Notes: generated from the sequence alone by a model not told the origin. A stretch of DNA of 64,000 bases from Branchiostoma floridae (GCF_000003815.2 NC_049983.1:16260914-16324913), one strand, 5' to 3'. Numbered from the stretch's first letter, positions 24,601 to 34,422 are shown. Translations and numbers: made by a program.

Positions 24601-26281
24601 CAAACCTGTCTATAGCAGCAACCCAGAGAACTGCACTGTGGCTGTGACGCCACTTGGAACGGTGGGTTAAATCACTGATATGATATGATATGTTATGATA
24701 TTATATTATACGATATATGATATGATACAGTCAAACCTGTCTATAGCAGCAACCCAGAGAACTGCACTGTGGCTGTGACGCCACTTGGAACGGTGGGTTA
24801 AATCACTGATATGATATGATATGTTATGATATTATATTATACGATATATGATATGATACAGTCAAACCTGTCTATAGCAGCAACCCAGAGAACTGCACTG
24901 TGGCTGTGACGCCACTTGGAACGGTGGGTTAAATCACTGATATGATATGATATGTTATGATATTATATTATACGATATATGATATGATACAGTCAAACCT
25001 GTCTATAGCAGCAACCCAGAGAACTGCACTGTGGCTGTGACGCCACTTGGAACGGTGGGTTATATTACTGATATGATATGATATGATATGATATGACATG
25101 ACATGATATGAGACAGTCAAACCTGTCTATAGCACCAATCCAAGGGACTGCACTATGCCTGTGACACCACCTAGAATTATGGGTTATAGACCATGAATAT
25201 GACTTGAGTTTAAGTTCATTCAGATCAACAATTAGCGTTAACAATATACAAGTACACTTGGACTTCTCTTCATGTGGTATAACCGTACTTCTGCAGTGAT
25301 TTACGATATTGGACCAAAACCATTCATAGACTATATAATGAATTGAATTAAGTTCATTCAGACCAACAATTAGCTTTAACAATATACAATATACTAGCTT
25401 TTCATACACGTTAAAACTGCCACGGTTTTAAAGTGTATAAACATTACATTCGATCTAGATATTTGATGTTATTTGATGTCATTCTTACTAGTATTTGATT
25501 TCATTTACGCATATTAATTTTGGTACTGTCAATGTTTCATAGGAAATTTCTAATATAGCACGCATCTTAAACGCGGGATCAAAATATACGCACACGACTA
25601 CCCTGGAACTAAACACTGAGTACCACCCCTTTGAGTAAGTTGCTGATTTGTGATTATTATATTTCCAACTTTACAGACCAGGTTCGCTCCCTTCGCCCCA
25701 TCAACCAGGACGCCATCACCCTGTTTGACAAGAACGACTTCTGTGGATCCGAGAAGAGCCACCAGACCAGCAACCCCAACATCGAGATGGACAACTGCTG
25801 CTCCATCATAGTCCGTGATAGGACATGTTGAAATGTTGTTGCATGAAATGCAAGGACCACATGATCATCATGATCGTCTTTAGTATAATTGACCCTAACT
25901 CCTGCTATAGGCGTTACAAAATTCTCAAAAGATATCTTAGGCCAATAAATATGCGCAATGCATGCTGTTGAATTATTTTCGGTCCGTTTTATGTTGTTGT
26001 CTTTCACATCATACTTATCGTTCCCGAAAGCTGCCCGGCCGGGCCCCTTTGTGGAAATGTCACCTTAGCCTTACTGGGTATGACATCTGAGATTTCTTGT
26101 TCTTTCGTTCATTGCAGGTGGATGGTGGAAGGTGTTTCCTTATGGAGACTACAACGGAAATTATGACTGGTGCCGTGGAGAGTTCATTATTGGGCCGGGT
26201 AACTACCGCTTGAACATCTACTGTCCGGGCAACGACAGGATCACTGTCGGTTCTGTGCAGAAGGTGCCGTGCCCTTACTAG
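15689..26281 (+). CDS. Beta/gamma-crystallin-like protein B (4 coding exons, 181 aa)
   Basis: Exons: 15689-15755, 24087-24263, 25677-25814, 26118-26281; all introns phase 1, sum 546 nt, in frame. Exon 1 SITIYSEERLRGTKKTY, exon 2 WLVYSNNNFEGTSIRL and GIYPDPGH, exon 3 ITLFDKNDFCGSE and MDNCCSIIV, exon 4 GWWKVFPYGDYNGNY and IGPGNYRLN, ending VPCPY. One Greek key per exon, as in gene A, to which it aligns throughout. Exon 3 ends at GTC-C before GTGATA, so it has one glycine fewer than gene A at that junction. The ATG is 11 nt after a 3' splice site ending at 15677, so a 5'UTR exon lies upstream. The 8.3-kb first intron contains a discoidin exon of the same phase. Both sides of exon 2 are tandemly duplicated. 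Role as for gene A; inferred structural protein. Confidence 0.87.
16082..16260. other. Assembly gap with low-complexity edge
   Basis: 100 N at 16101-16200 followed by long G and T homopolymers. Sequence next to the gap is probably low quality. Confidence 0.95.
16582..16790 (-). pseudogene. LINE ORF2 C-terminal zinc-finger remnant
   Basis: On the minus strand the frame ends CRCALCGREC-NARIGLFSHSRHC then a stop at 16582. This CxxC...HxxxxC/H finger, preceded by RMAEEKRILRKELYNRP, is the typical extreme C-terminus of some non-LTR retrotransposon polyproteins. No RT core lies upstream within reach, so it is a 5'-truncated copy in intron 1 of crystallin B. Confidence 0.7.
16791..17840. other. Crystallin B intron 1, no feature recognised
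   Basis: AT-rich with a C-homopolymer at 17099-17114. Short open frames lack domains. Confidence 0.5.
17842..18184. mobile_element. CACATTTCC-TIR MITE, long copy with central hairpin
   Basis: Left end GTTACGGTCACATTTCCCAA, right end TTGGAAATGTAACCGTAAC. The middle has a near-perfect palindrome, AAGGAGGTTAAAGAA ... TTTCTTTAACCTCCTT, at 17978-18013. Same TIR family as 9168-9341. Confidence 0.8.
18544..19359 (+). other. Possible 5' part of a retroelement ORF, degenerate
   Basis: Adjacent frames at 18544-18768 and 18771-19007 are basic and Arg/Pro-rich (for example RPRKRRPVPGASQLGLRRF), GC-richer than their surroundings, and lead in the same strand to the SGNH-like frame. I cannot assign a domain; linking them to one element is inference from proximity and composition. 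Confidence 0.35.
19360..19818 (+). pseudogene. SGNH/GDSL-hydrolase-like domain of a retroelement, broken
   Basis: The frame reads HIVYVELGHNDI, matching SGNH block III (GxND) after a hydrophobic strand, then RDLVALARKISEIHSVRQAI and LVEPIWRL, the usual helix-strand order. The Gly-Asp-Ser block I expected just upstream is not in this frame, and the C-terminal DxxH block is not seen, so the domain is incomplete or frameshifted. SGNH domains occur in several invertebrate retroelements (CR1 ORF1, Ngaro/DIRS type). Which type this is cannot be told without a search. Confidence 0.6.
20303..20328. repeat. (GT)n microsatellite
   Basis: A short GT run just upstream of the first duplicated ORF copy. 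Confidence 0.9.
20340..20440 (+). repeat. Duplicated unknown segment, partial copy 1
   Basis: CTCGATCCATTTACAGGCCG and AGAGCAATGATGACGATGTTC align with CTCGATCCCAACAGACTAA and AGAGCGACAACGACGAGATG of the 20615-20947 copy. In this copy the frame is broken. Confidence 0.5.
20632..20947 (+). CDS. Unknown ORF, possibly an exon (105 codons)
   Basis: Open frame following a plausible 3' splice site (CGATCCCAACAG). The product starts LTIQDKSDNDEMFLTPTPVS and contains VTETSCIAGGAGIDVC, then a basic tail (HRRKTTRGPKKCQNSSRSG), and stops at 20947. I do not recognise it. Partial, more decayed relatives lie at 20340-20440 and 21065-21300, so it may be a pseudogene cluster or part of a repeat. It is on the same strand as crystallin B, inside its first intron. 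Confidence 0.35.
21065..21300 (+). repeat. Duplicated unknown segment, decayed copy 3
   Basis: Shares CACAGAAGGA/TACAGAAGGA, CCAGAACCGCACCGTC/CCAGAACAGCGCCATC and the ending CGATTGC/AGATTGC with 20750-20910. Stops interrupt every frame. The AT-rich flank after it (21340-21450) also duplicates 20945-21050. Confidence 0.5.
21476..21575. other. Assembly gap
   Basis: 100 N in intron 1 of crystallin B. The duplicated flanks around it suggest a collapsed or unresolved repeat. Confidence 0.95.
21576..22988. other. No gene recognised; shared 22-mer at 22575
   Basis: Intronic. At 22575-22596 a 22-bp word (core CCCCTGAGGCGTCGCCAAAA) recurs exactly at 27243-27264. A TTTATATA motif at 22711 follows it, but no transcript start can be argued. 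Confidence 0.45.
22989..23434 (+). pseudogene. F5/8 type C (discoidin) domain exon with one-base frameshift
   Basis: Starts after CATTACCCCTCTTCAG and ends before GTGAGG. Frame 1 reads GWLPRDPSWVVDSAGPAWVD and GKALEGNPDTYWDP, then hits a stop. The frame one base over continues MTGHGYNDWFIVLDLKESYT, NRIGITNV, KLQKSEAGRPYNWEDV, ARYWKLVITQTYTGW and VRELELYA. This is a complete discoidin fold except for one missing base in the CCC run at 23110-23112. With that base the exon would be 447 nt, phase 1 at both ends, a symmetric shuffling module. Its strand and phase match crystallin B, so it could be an (alternative) exon of that gene, between Greek keys 1 and 2, or a stranded module. Either sequencing error or real mutation could explain the break. 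Confidence 0.75.
23648..24110 (+). repeat. Tandem triplication of the crystallin B exon 2 acceptor
   Basis: TTTTCAG followed by TTGAGGACGTCCCATCCGGA occurs at 23794, 23925 and 24087; only the last is followed by the Greek-key exon. The upstream copies run into stops (the first after about 15 codons). Intron sequence also repeats: TTCCCAGAGGAT, ATCAACATGGCCTTGTAT and GTAACGTTATTCATGT recur before the copies. So intron 1's 3' end plus about 20-30 bp of exon were duplicated. Confidence 0.88.
24230..25195 (+). repeat. 131-bp minisatellite carrying the crystallin B exon 2 donor
   Basis: The unit begins with about 33 bp copied from the end of exon 2 (CTGTGACGCCACTTGGAACG), then the donor GTGGGTTAAATCACTG, an ATATGAT-rich stretch and ACAGTCAAACCTGTCTATAG. 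Donor copies lie at 24264, 24395, 24526, 24662, 24793, 24924 and 25055 (spacing 131, once 136), with an eighth degenerate copy near 25180. Units are nearly identical, so the expansion is recent or homogenised. Only the first donor is fused to the complete exon. Confidence 0.95.
26021..26070. repeat. Single end of CACATTTCC-TIR MITE
   Basis: CGGGCCCCTTTGTGGAAATG followed by TCACCTTA matches the right end of the family at 9168-9341. The left end is not visible. Confidence 0.5.
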
Positions 26282-28762
26282 TCCCCACTCCTTTACACAA
26301 CAACTTGTCTCATGTATCAAGGAACAACTGATAAATGACAAAAAATACCCATCCTATAACATTAGCGAAATGACAAACATTGCTTTTTCTTTGACATTGT
26401 TTGAATGGAAAAAAAGGCATTGAATGCACCCACCTCTAAAGTTGACTTTAAGTCTTCTGCCTGCATTACTCCCAGTGTATAAGAGTCCGGTCTGAAAACT
26501 TTATTGGGCACCCAAAAGGCAAAACGTGTGCATATCATAATTCCCATGGCCCACCTGATGTAAGACATTCAAAATTGAAGCTTTTGAATGTCTTAGGATT
26601 TAACTACTAAAATTTTGGGATTCGAGCTATTGTGCAGTTACAAATACCACGAACACTTTTCATCCCTTCTAGATAAATCTGCAATTTTAATGAAATAAAG
26701 AACCTAAAATAAAAAGCAAAGTATCTCCAGAAACACCGTTCGTCTATGTGTGGCCTTAAAAGGTCCATAATTTTCCATCTACCTGATGGAATCGTTCTAT
26801 CTCTCCAAGGAAATACCTGAATGGAGAACCTTTGTGCGTGAGACAAGTTGTAGTTGGAGTGCCGACGAGTGAGTGAAGTCAACAAGATTGACAAATAACG
26901 CTTTGATGCTTCTGGCAATCATAATCTGGTGATCGTTTCCTGATGGTAAAGGTTTGGGCTGTCTTTTCGACACAATCAAAGAGTCCGCTTACTGAATATT
27001 CAACTTACTAAAGGGCTTGACATTTTCAACACCTAAAGTTCCTTGCAGCAGACAAACCTTATCTGCATCACCAAAGATCATAATGTTTCTTTGGGATTTC
27101 CATAGCTACCCACCTACCCACATTCATATAAAACCTTCAAGACAATCTTGCTTTCACGAGTTATAGCTGCTAACACACAAACTCAACCAAAACAAGTACC
27201 TCCGTCTGATGTTACATTCCTTTCCAGAGTAAAATTAGGCTAGCCCCTGAGGCGTCGCCAAAAAATCTGCATGCACATATTAAACACATTCAGTACACGG
27301 ACTGCAGGTTATGTGCTTTAGAGATACCTACACAGCTACAGCGCTAACCTAAATGATTGGCTGACTGGTAATCTCCAAGTTCATGCAGTATTGTGTTTGA
27401 AAGGCACAGCCCAATCCTTCTTCAATCATAGCTGGTTTTATCATAAACTTATTAAATGTGTAACTTTAATCTTCAAGAGCTAATGTAGGGTTCAGATGGA
27501 TGGAGGAAAGCAAAGATATATGAGAAAAGAGAACCATCGGAAAGACTTAGAAAATGCCTGAAAAAAAAGTAAAGTACTGAGCTGGACCCTACATCTGCTT
27601 GGAGATTAAAAAACTTTCGGAAATGCTTTTCGGCGCGAAAACTGCAGGTGGCTTTGTCAGACACTTCTTGAAATTTGACAGTTGACTTTTTGCAAACCTA
27701 CAGTGCCGGTTTTCTGAATTACATTGAATGTCAGTCCTTACGATGGAATTTGTTAGGGAAGATGAGAGAAATTGTAGCAGTTTTAAATACAAGTAATTAA
27801 AGTCCTACATTACATTAGTTTCTAATCAACCTTCAGGTACATTACATGACCACTTGTTCAATGACGTAAAATATCATCTTGTACGTCCGAATCTGTATCC
27901 TCCTTGATAATGAGATCTGTAACAAAACTGGCATATGAAGACTGATGCTATCTGTAACAAGTGATACATCTTTATAGAAGGAATAGCACGTTTTAGCAAC
28001 AAAATAAGTCGAAGTTCACTTAAATAAAGTGTGCCATTACATACATCCCAGCAGTTATGTTAACATACTAATCCCACTGTTATCTTAAGAAAACGGCCAA
28101 GCAATGTGTAAACAAACATCAGAAATGTCAAGCCATTGCTGTCAACTTGTCATAAATTTTTCATGAACGCTTAGCAATAAAACTTGCAACCAAATGTTTC
28201 TACTGTTGTCGTTGTTTTGCTCTGGACAGTATGTACGGGCATTGCTGGGTGCATGGATGAAAGTTAGATGAAAATGTGCAATGAATTCGAATGACTGAAT
28301 TTTTGTACTGATCAAACATACATAAGCAAAATACAGATAGCGGCCCACTCAAGACGAACAACTTATATTGGCGCCACTCTCAAAACAAAATGAAAATGGC
28401 AGATAATTGACAAGAAAAGCAGAAAGATGAATATAAACAACAAAAAAACAACAACACTTATTTAGGTATTTAGTCCTAGTTCCCCTACCTCAGTGATTTA
28501 GGTAAGACACTGCGGAAAAAAAGCATACTTTGGAGGGAATGGTTTATGATGGTGAGAACCGGTCAGCTAGTACAATGTAATTCTGGACACATAATCATAC
28601 TATTTGTGGATAAGTTACAAAGGAAGAAGCACAGAGTAGTAAATGTGTGATTTCGCCATCAGTAAGAGAGTAAATGTCGAAAATATGTACTACAGTCCTT
28701 GAAAGGATGATTGAATAATTTTCTGCCACCTTACTGGGTTTAATGCAATCCTGTGATTATGT
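26282..28762. other. No gene recognised between crystallin B and the HNMT-like gene
   Basis: AT-rich. Minus-strand open frames of 60-116 codons (for example 26607-26918) show no domain. The shared 22-mer is at 27243-27264. Confidence 0.5.
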
Positions 28763-28772
28763 AGTATTTGCT

Positions 28773-28933
28773 TAATCTCCAAGCAGATCCAGCTGTGCCA
28801 TAAGATAGTATCAAAGCTGGCCAGGGAGTATACTATGGCCGGCTAAGGGAGTCAATCGGGCACCGTAGATCTGCCAGATCCTACGGCAAGTTTGATACTT
28901 AACATTACGCACCGTGGATCTGGTTGGAGATTA
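28773..28933. mobile_element. Hairpin MITE with 9-bp target duplication, copy 2
   Basis: Ends TAATCTCCAAGCAGATCC and GGATCTGGTTGGAGATTA; body shares AGTATCAAAGCTGGCCAGGG and GGCCGGCTAAGGGAGT with copy 1. Flanked by identical 9-mers GTATTTGCT at 28764-28772 and 28934-28942. Confidence 0.85.
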
Positions 28934-28995
28934 GTATTTGCTCTATTCCTGAAGAATATGAAATGCATATCTCCGCTTAGGCTAAATGATGTATG

Positions 28996-28996
28996 T

Positions 28997-29084
<88 letters not shown>
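28996..29084. repeat. (TA)n microsatellite
   Basis: About 43 uninterrupted TA dinucleotides. Such tracts can extrude cruciforms and often break assemblies. Confidence 0.97.
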
Positions 29085-29085
<1 letters not shown>

Positions 29086-29195
29086 AGGAACCCAGTGACT
29101 GTTAACTAATCGCGTTGTTAATTAAGTTCGCGGTTGAAACAATTTTCCACTACCGTAACAGCAGTGATACAGCAGAATTCGTCTGCTGGTAGAGA

Positions 29196-31409
29196 CTATT
29201 TTTTGAAGGCGATCATAACTTCACCGATTTGTTTAAGAAGAACATTTTCATCAATAACTACTGAATTACATCGAATATTTTCCAAGGCCGTCGTTCGCAT
29301 CTCTGGGTCACTGGATACGTAAGGCGTTTGTGTTAAGAAATCAAGAAGCTGCATTCCCGCCTCTGAGTTGCCCTTAAAACATTCTGTGACGTTGACGTTG
29401 GTTACGTACCCTGACGTGACGTAACGGATGCCCATCGCGTCAAGCCACTGTCTGACGTCACCGGACGTACGAATCGGCGTCTTCAGACGGTCCCCGTGGC
29501 CGAAACACTTCCAGAAGTGTTCCCGCAGCTCCCAGACAGTGCCTTTATCTGTATCGTAACCAAAGAAAAATGCAACAAAACCTGCGATCACATCATCATT
29601 TGTTACCTTCGCCAAGATGGTTATGTTTTGGTAGCCATCGGATGTGCCAACACTATGACCCGAGAATTGCCTTGTTCTGATATTTCGTAACTATGTAAAT
29701 GGTTGTTTTGATGTTTCGTATGTGGATAGGTCTTTGTGTGACCTAATGTTGGTTACATATTTGGAGTCCTAGCGGCTCGTCGTGTTACTGCAATAGATTG
29801 TCCGCTAAGTACCTCAAAACATGTAGCATGGGTAACTTATGGCAGGTGAAGATGTTGAGATGGAAGATCTCATCGTTTCCTTGCAATAAGAGACGGTTAC
29901 GCAATTTAGCCCAACATCTGCGCGTTGAGTTTAGTAAAACACATAGGCTTGCTGAAATTGCTCATTTACCTGCCTCCAAAATGATTAACATGTGACCGCC
30001 TTCTACCAGCTGTTCCCACATGTCTCGCAAGGTGGCGTGCAGGTCTTCCACAAAGTACAGAACGTGGACAGCATGCAGCAGATGGAACTTCGTGCTTTCC
30101 CCATTCTGGAAGTACTCTTCTGCTGTCTGGTGGCACCAGTCAAACTTCACACCACCAAAACTGGGGTCCTCACGAACAAGTGCCTGTAGTGGATACACTT
30201 CGTTAGATGTCATCAATGAAGAATTTGTAAGGGAACACAAATTTCTTGAACCGGACAAAAACGACATTTCATTTTACATATATAGCGAACGATCCTGCTA
30301 TGGTGTATTGTATGTATGTGTTACGTCTGTGGCGTAACTGGTAGAGCGTTGGGCTCGACATCTAGTAGAGGTCCTGGTTTAGATACTCGCCGTGCCTCCG
30401 ACGTTGTGCCCTTGGGAAAGGAACTTCACACGACCTTCCTCACTTCACCCAGGTGTGCAAAAGGGTAACTGGCTGGCTTGAGTCGGGGAGGTACAATACT
30501 ACCTTTACCTTCTGTCTGTACCGTGTATGTGGCACTGTTGTATTAGGCTACTATTTATTTTAAACTCGAGTGCAGTGCCACATTGCTCTCTTTCGCCCTA
30601 AAAGCATATATAAAAAGAAAATTTTTCGAGGGACGTATCGAAAAAGTCGTACCATAGAAAGCCGCTAGGATGCCAATTATCAAATTTGACTTAAGTTTCC
30701 GACTCCTACCCACCTACCAAATCATGACATAATCGAAAGTATCCATCCACAGCTTCTCGATTCATACTCGTAACAAACATGCGTAAAGAGACACAACACA
30801 TTAACAATCGTCACCTAAGTGAAGGTGCTTATTATCACCTTGAACTGCTCAATCCTTTCCCCACATGGCTCCACGACCCTGCTGTAAACTCTGCTGTGGC
30901 TCTGAAGAAGCTTTTTCAGAAAAATACTGTCCGCCTCTCCTAAAAATACATGTTAATTCTCATATCATACCCGGGCCGTATTTTACGTTATGGCCGGGGT
31001 TCCATAGTTCGATTCGACCCCGCTTAATTGCGTGCACCTCTGTCAAAAATCCGAACAAAAGAATGGTGGCAGGAGTAAAACAAAACGTTGCAATCATCCT
31101 CTATTTATTGCAACTTTTTTTTGTTTACCCCTGCCACCATCGTTTGATCCTTAGAGACAGTTACACTCTCACAGTTGTACTCTCACAGGTCAATTTCATC
31201 ATGGCCGCCTCACCTGATCCACTCCCAATCCCTAACACACGAAGGTCGGCTTCCACATCATGTAGAATACTGCCAGGAACCAATGACCTGTAGGACAGGT
31301 AGAGGTTGTTGCTCCCACCGCCGCCCATCTCCATTGAGGCATTGAAAACTCTAAAGCCTACCCAATACCGCGTTAGGTAGAGGTGTGACAACCGTCCGAC
31401 CTTCGCCAT
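29196..31409 (-). CDS. HNMT: Histamine N-methyltransferase-like protein (4 coding exons, 287 aa)
   Basis: Minus-strand exons in order: 31409-31214, 30939-30839, 30183-29970, 29548-29196; intron phases 1, 0, 1; sum 864 nt, in frame with GT..AG ends. The first junction rebuilds SAM-binding motif I as LGIGSGSG, split by the intron. Exon 2 gives LKKLLQSHSRVYSRVVEP, where VVEP is the HNMT strand contacting the adenosine. Exon 3 has VKFDWCHQTAEEYF and HAVHVLYFVEDLHATLRDM, corresponding to the W-H-x-E-T..Y and H-M-x-Q-M-L-Y-Y-V-x-D segment of HNMT. Exon 4 has VTECFKGNSEAGMQLLDFLT (HNMT: DISDCF..G..LLDFLT). Length is close to human HNMT (292 aa). Family role: SAM-dependent methylation of histamine in the cytosol. 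Several amphioxus paralogues could exist, so the substrate is not certain. A 3' splice site (TTTTAG) lies 2 nt before the ATG, implying a 5'UTR exon. Confidence 0.88.
30322..30624 (+). mobile_element. tRNA-derived SINE, full-length-looking
   Basis: Box A TGGCGTAACTGG at 30330 and box B GGTTTAGATACTC at about 30376, spaced as in a tRNA, are followed by a body also found at 7829-8072 and in fragments at 14776 and 56728, with an A-rich tail. It lies in intron 2 of the HNMT-like gene, opposite to its transcription. Confidence 0.85.
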
Positions 31410-31435
31410 GCCTAAAACAAACAGTCCAGTCATCA

Positions 31436-31618
31436 TACCCCTGTCATATTCAAGTGGCGAAAATCGATCGAACAATGACTCTGCGGCAATCGCCCGAGCC
31501 TCGATTATGGACGGTTTTCAGGTAAAAAAAATACGCGCCAACCCTCTGTCGATCTTAAACATGGCCGATATTTCATCGATACGCCCGAAGATCGATCGTG
31601 GATAATGTGACAGCGGTA
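31436..31618. mobile_element. TACCCC-TIR MITE, copy c (internally deleted)
   Basis: Ends TACCCCTGTCATATTC and AATGTGACAGCGGTA. Lacks about 50 bp found in the middle of copies a and b. It begins 27 bp upstream of the HNMT-like ATG, so it may lie in that gene's promoter or 5'UTR intron. Confidence 0.8.
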
Positions 31619-32039
31619 TAACCAAACGTTGTAAGACGCGGATACGTAGTGTGGATATGACTAACGTTATATCAAAATCAATCAGATACCAAACCTACCT
31701 GCCATTGCAGTTTCAGTGGTGTTATGCTTACGTCCTTCAGAACTCGTTTACCTTGCCAAGGACAAATGAAGGACGAACAGTCAAAGAAAGATAGGCGAGG
31801 TCGCAAGGTCCTTTAGAGGCTTGGTAACTAAAAAATTAATAGAAGTTCTAATCACTCTATCAGAGGAATATGTCATCATCAATATTTGGTAAAAGGTGTC
31901 GTTAATACACCTTAAGAATCAATATTTGTATAAAATAAACTGCTTCCTGACTGACGGTACCTCCCCGGTGTATATGTGCAATGGACGCTTCCAATTGGCG
32001 GCATATCTGACCTTTTGCTGAAGACTTACACCACGTGTT

Positions 32040-32420
32040 TTTACCTTTGCTAAGAAGGTTATAGTTTGAGCGTGTTTGCCTGTGTGTCTGCTGTGAACAT
32101 CTCGAAAAACCTTTATTTGGTGGATAGTATAGTAGATGGGTAAGTCTCGGGAAAACGAGGGCCAAATTCTGTACTGTGTCCATGGCGGCTTTCTGTGGTA
32201 CTGCAGCTTGATTTCTATTTTTAATATCTCATGTTCTGGTCAAGTTGTGGCCGTGATTTTTGAGTGGTGGATAGCTTTGTGCACAGAGTAAGTGCGGTAT
32301 GTTCAGGCCCCTTCTGGCTTTTTTTGGAACTGCAATGGCCGAATTTGTTTTTAAATTTTGACGACAAGAACTGACAACAAGACCTGACAACAAGAACTTG
32401 TTGACGGATTGCCTATACTT
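32040..32420. repeat. Degenerate dispersed repeat, copy 2 of 3
   Basis: Alternating blocks resembling 41690-42090: TGGTACTGCAG, GGTCAAGTTGTGGCCGTGAT, GGTGGATAG, CAGGCCCC, TTGGAACTGCA. It looks like an internally repeated element. Confidence 0.45.
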
Positions 32421-33534
32421 TTGGCCTGTGGATAGCCTAAGTAATGACTGACATGATAAGATGATAAATACTAGTATGCAATTCAGCAGCTGTTTGCATA
32501 CTTAACGAGGAAAGTCTATAAATCCACTACATTCAGTGACAGGAATTTGTAAGAGTCCTTTTGGAAACGGCCGGCCGAAAATTGATGCGCCCGCGGCTGT
32601 CATTCATATAGTAAAATCAACATGGCCTCATGCTATCTAGGAGATGATCAACTATGAAAATTTATGCAAATGAAGATCTTGTTTGCGTAATTGATGGGGA
32701 AAGTTATAACACTTCAATCGAAAGTTTAATATCATTTGGCGAAGGTACGAGGGCGTGGAACTCGCTGTACTTGATGCAACATTTTAGTTCAGTGATTAAT
32801 CTTCTTTGTAAAAACCTTTGTCTAATATCAAGCAAGCGCTCAATATTTTTTACACTGTGGATATATCTTATCCCCTTAGTTTTGTTTTCGACAGGTTAGT
32901 ACTACGTACGTTACTCACATTCTAGTTTACCGATTAGCTTATGTATAGAAGTACGTTCGATCTCTGTTTCATTTATTTTGTACCTCTGTAATATCAAAAT
33001 ATTCCCTGAACGATCAGGAGTCTCCTGGGCTCACTCAGAAGGTGATCCGCAGACACTGACAAGGTGTAATTTGGTGGTACATGTATTTGTGTATTGGATC
33101 GCTAGATGGCATCAAAGTACTCGAATAACATGCGACCTTGCGCACAACCTGTTCGGCAAGGTTATTTATTCAAAGGACTTGTTTATACAAGGTCGTTTAC
33201 CGCCATGTTTCTTCGAATTCAAAATTACCAATCAAAGTGTTATTTGCAATATTGTTTGCAACCTTGTAATGTTTACTATGAATAGGTTACCTCCTTCGCC
33301 AATTAGCGATTTATTATGTATTATTTGACGGATCAACAAGCGCGAGCTTCCTAGGGCATGCTCCCACGGAAAATGTTGAAAAGTGAAACTTCTGAAATGG
33401 CATTTTCTGACTTTTTAGTAGAATTTCAAAGGAAAAATCAAAGATGTACATAACTGTTTTTGACAGCATTTTATAGGAACAGAATAAAAGATTGAGTATA
33501 TCCACATAACTCATGTTCTAACTTTCAAGTTAGT

Positions 33535-33690
33535 TAAAACAGCCGTAGCAATCTTACTTAATATTCTAACATAACAAAAGCTTGTTCATCCTATTGATAT
33601 TCGTAACTAATGCCACTACATGTATATCCAAACAACATCGCAATATTATCTGGCTGCCGATGTCATTTGCTACACGAAGCTGTCCATTTC
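33535..33690. repeat. Dispersed repeat, related to 13320-13460
   Basis: See 13320-13460. It is followed 100 bp later by the duplicated 33.79-kb segment. Confidence 0.5.
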
Positions 33691-33789
33691 AAGCTCTTCA
33701 TACTATTCTCATTTGCATTTGTTGAAGTAATGTGTAATCCCCTTTTCTCCAAAATCACACATAGTAGTATTTTGTCTCTTTAGCACCCT

Positions 33790-34163
33790 CCGTTGGCATA
33801 ATAGTCACACTTTTCCCACGACGGCGAGTATCGAATTGTGTTCAGCTCATTGTGTTGACAAGGTCGATGACCTTATAGGTTATACCACCGGGCAAGTAAC
33901 TATGGGTTTCTCAAAACCTAGGTGCACAGCGCCTTGGGCTCCAAGTCAGACTTTCTCGTGTGACTCTGATAAGTGCTTTTTCACAGGATCTCACGTTCAC
34001 ATACTTCTATTCTCCAAGCAGAGGTGCAGCTCCAGCTGTTGTTTTACTTGTTTAGCAGTTTGAGTGGGGTTTCACCACAAATGCACACGACATGCTAAGG
34101 ACATTCCCTTTTGGTGTTTATGTTGGTTAGGTCATGCCGACCCATCCTCGCTTAAATAATGTT
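33790..34163. repeat. Dispersed repeat pair, copy 1
   Basis: About 370 bp repeated in direct orientation at 36333-36692: both contain CACACTTTTCCCACGACG, AGGTGCACAGCGCCTTGGGC, GTCAGACTTTCTCGTGTGAC, TTTGAGTGGGGTTTCACCAC and end ATGCCGACCCATCCTCGCTT. No TG..CA ends or coding region between the copies, so not a convincing LTR pair. Confidence 0.85.
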
Positions 34164-34422
34164 CACTGGTTGTGACAAAATAATTCCTCCAGTATCCGGT
34201 ATCCAATGCATTACCTTCCAAATTAGAAGTTCGTTATGTATAAATGTCCCATCATTATACTTCACTGGTTTAAAAACAAATCTGCCCCTTAACCAGCAAG
34301 TTTCCAAGTGATTAAACTTTGTCGCTACGAAAACAAGTTTGGACAAGTCGGTTAACCCCGAAAACTTCGTGGCGTTGGTGGTCTGTCGAACTGGCGCTTG
34401 TATCGTGTGAAATTATGAATGA

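Larger units (their letters stand above)
31619..33780. other. No gene recognised
   Basis: Holds relatives of the dispersed repeat (32040-32420) and of the 13.3-kb repeat (33535-33690). Plus-strand open frames at 32654-32899 (MKIYANEDLVCVIDGESY) and 32978-33328 are uninterrupted for 81 and 116 codons but I recognise neither. A donor-like GTACGAGG follows the first after 30 codons; too weak to call. Confidence 0.4.

Noticed and set aside
29134-30337. Plus-strand ORFs over the HNMT-like exons
   Set aside because: Antisense shadows of the methyltransferase exons.
31161-31213. Continuation GEAAMMKL after the SAM-binding motif
   Set aside because: This is intron read-through past the GTGAGG donor; the spliced continuation EADSIFLKKLLQ at 30939 fits HNMT.
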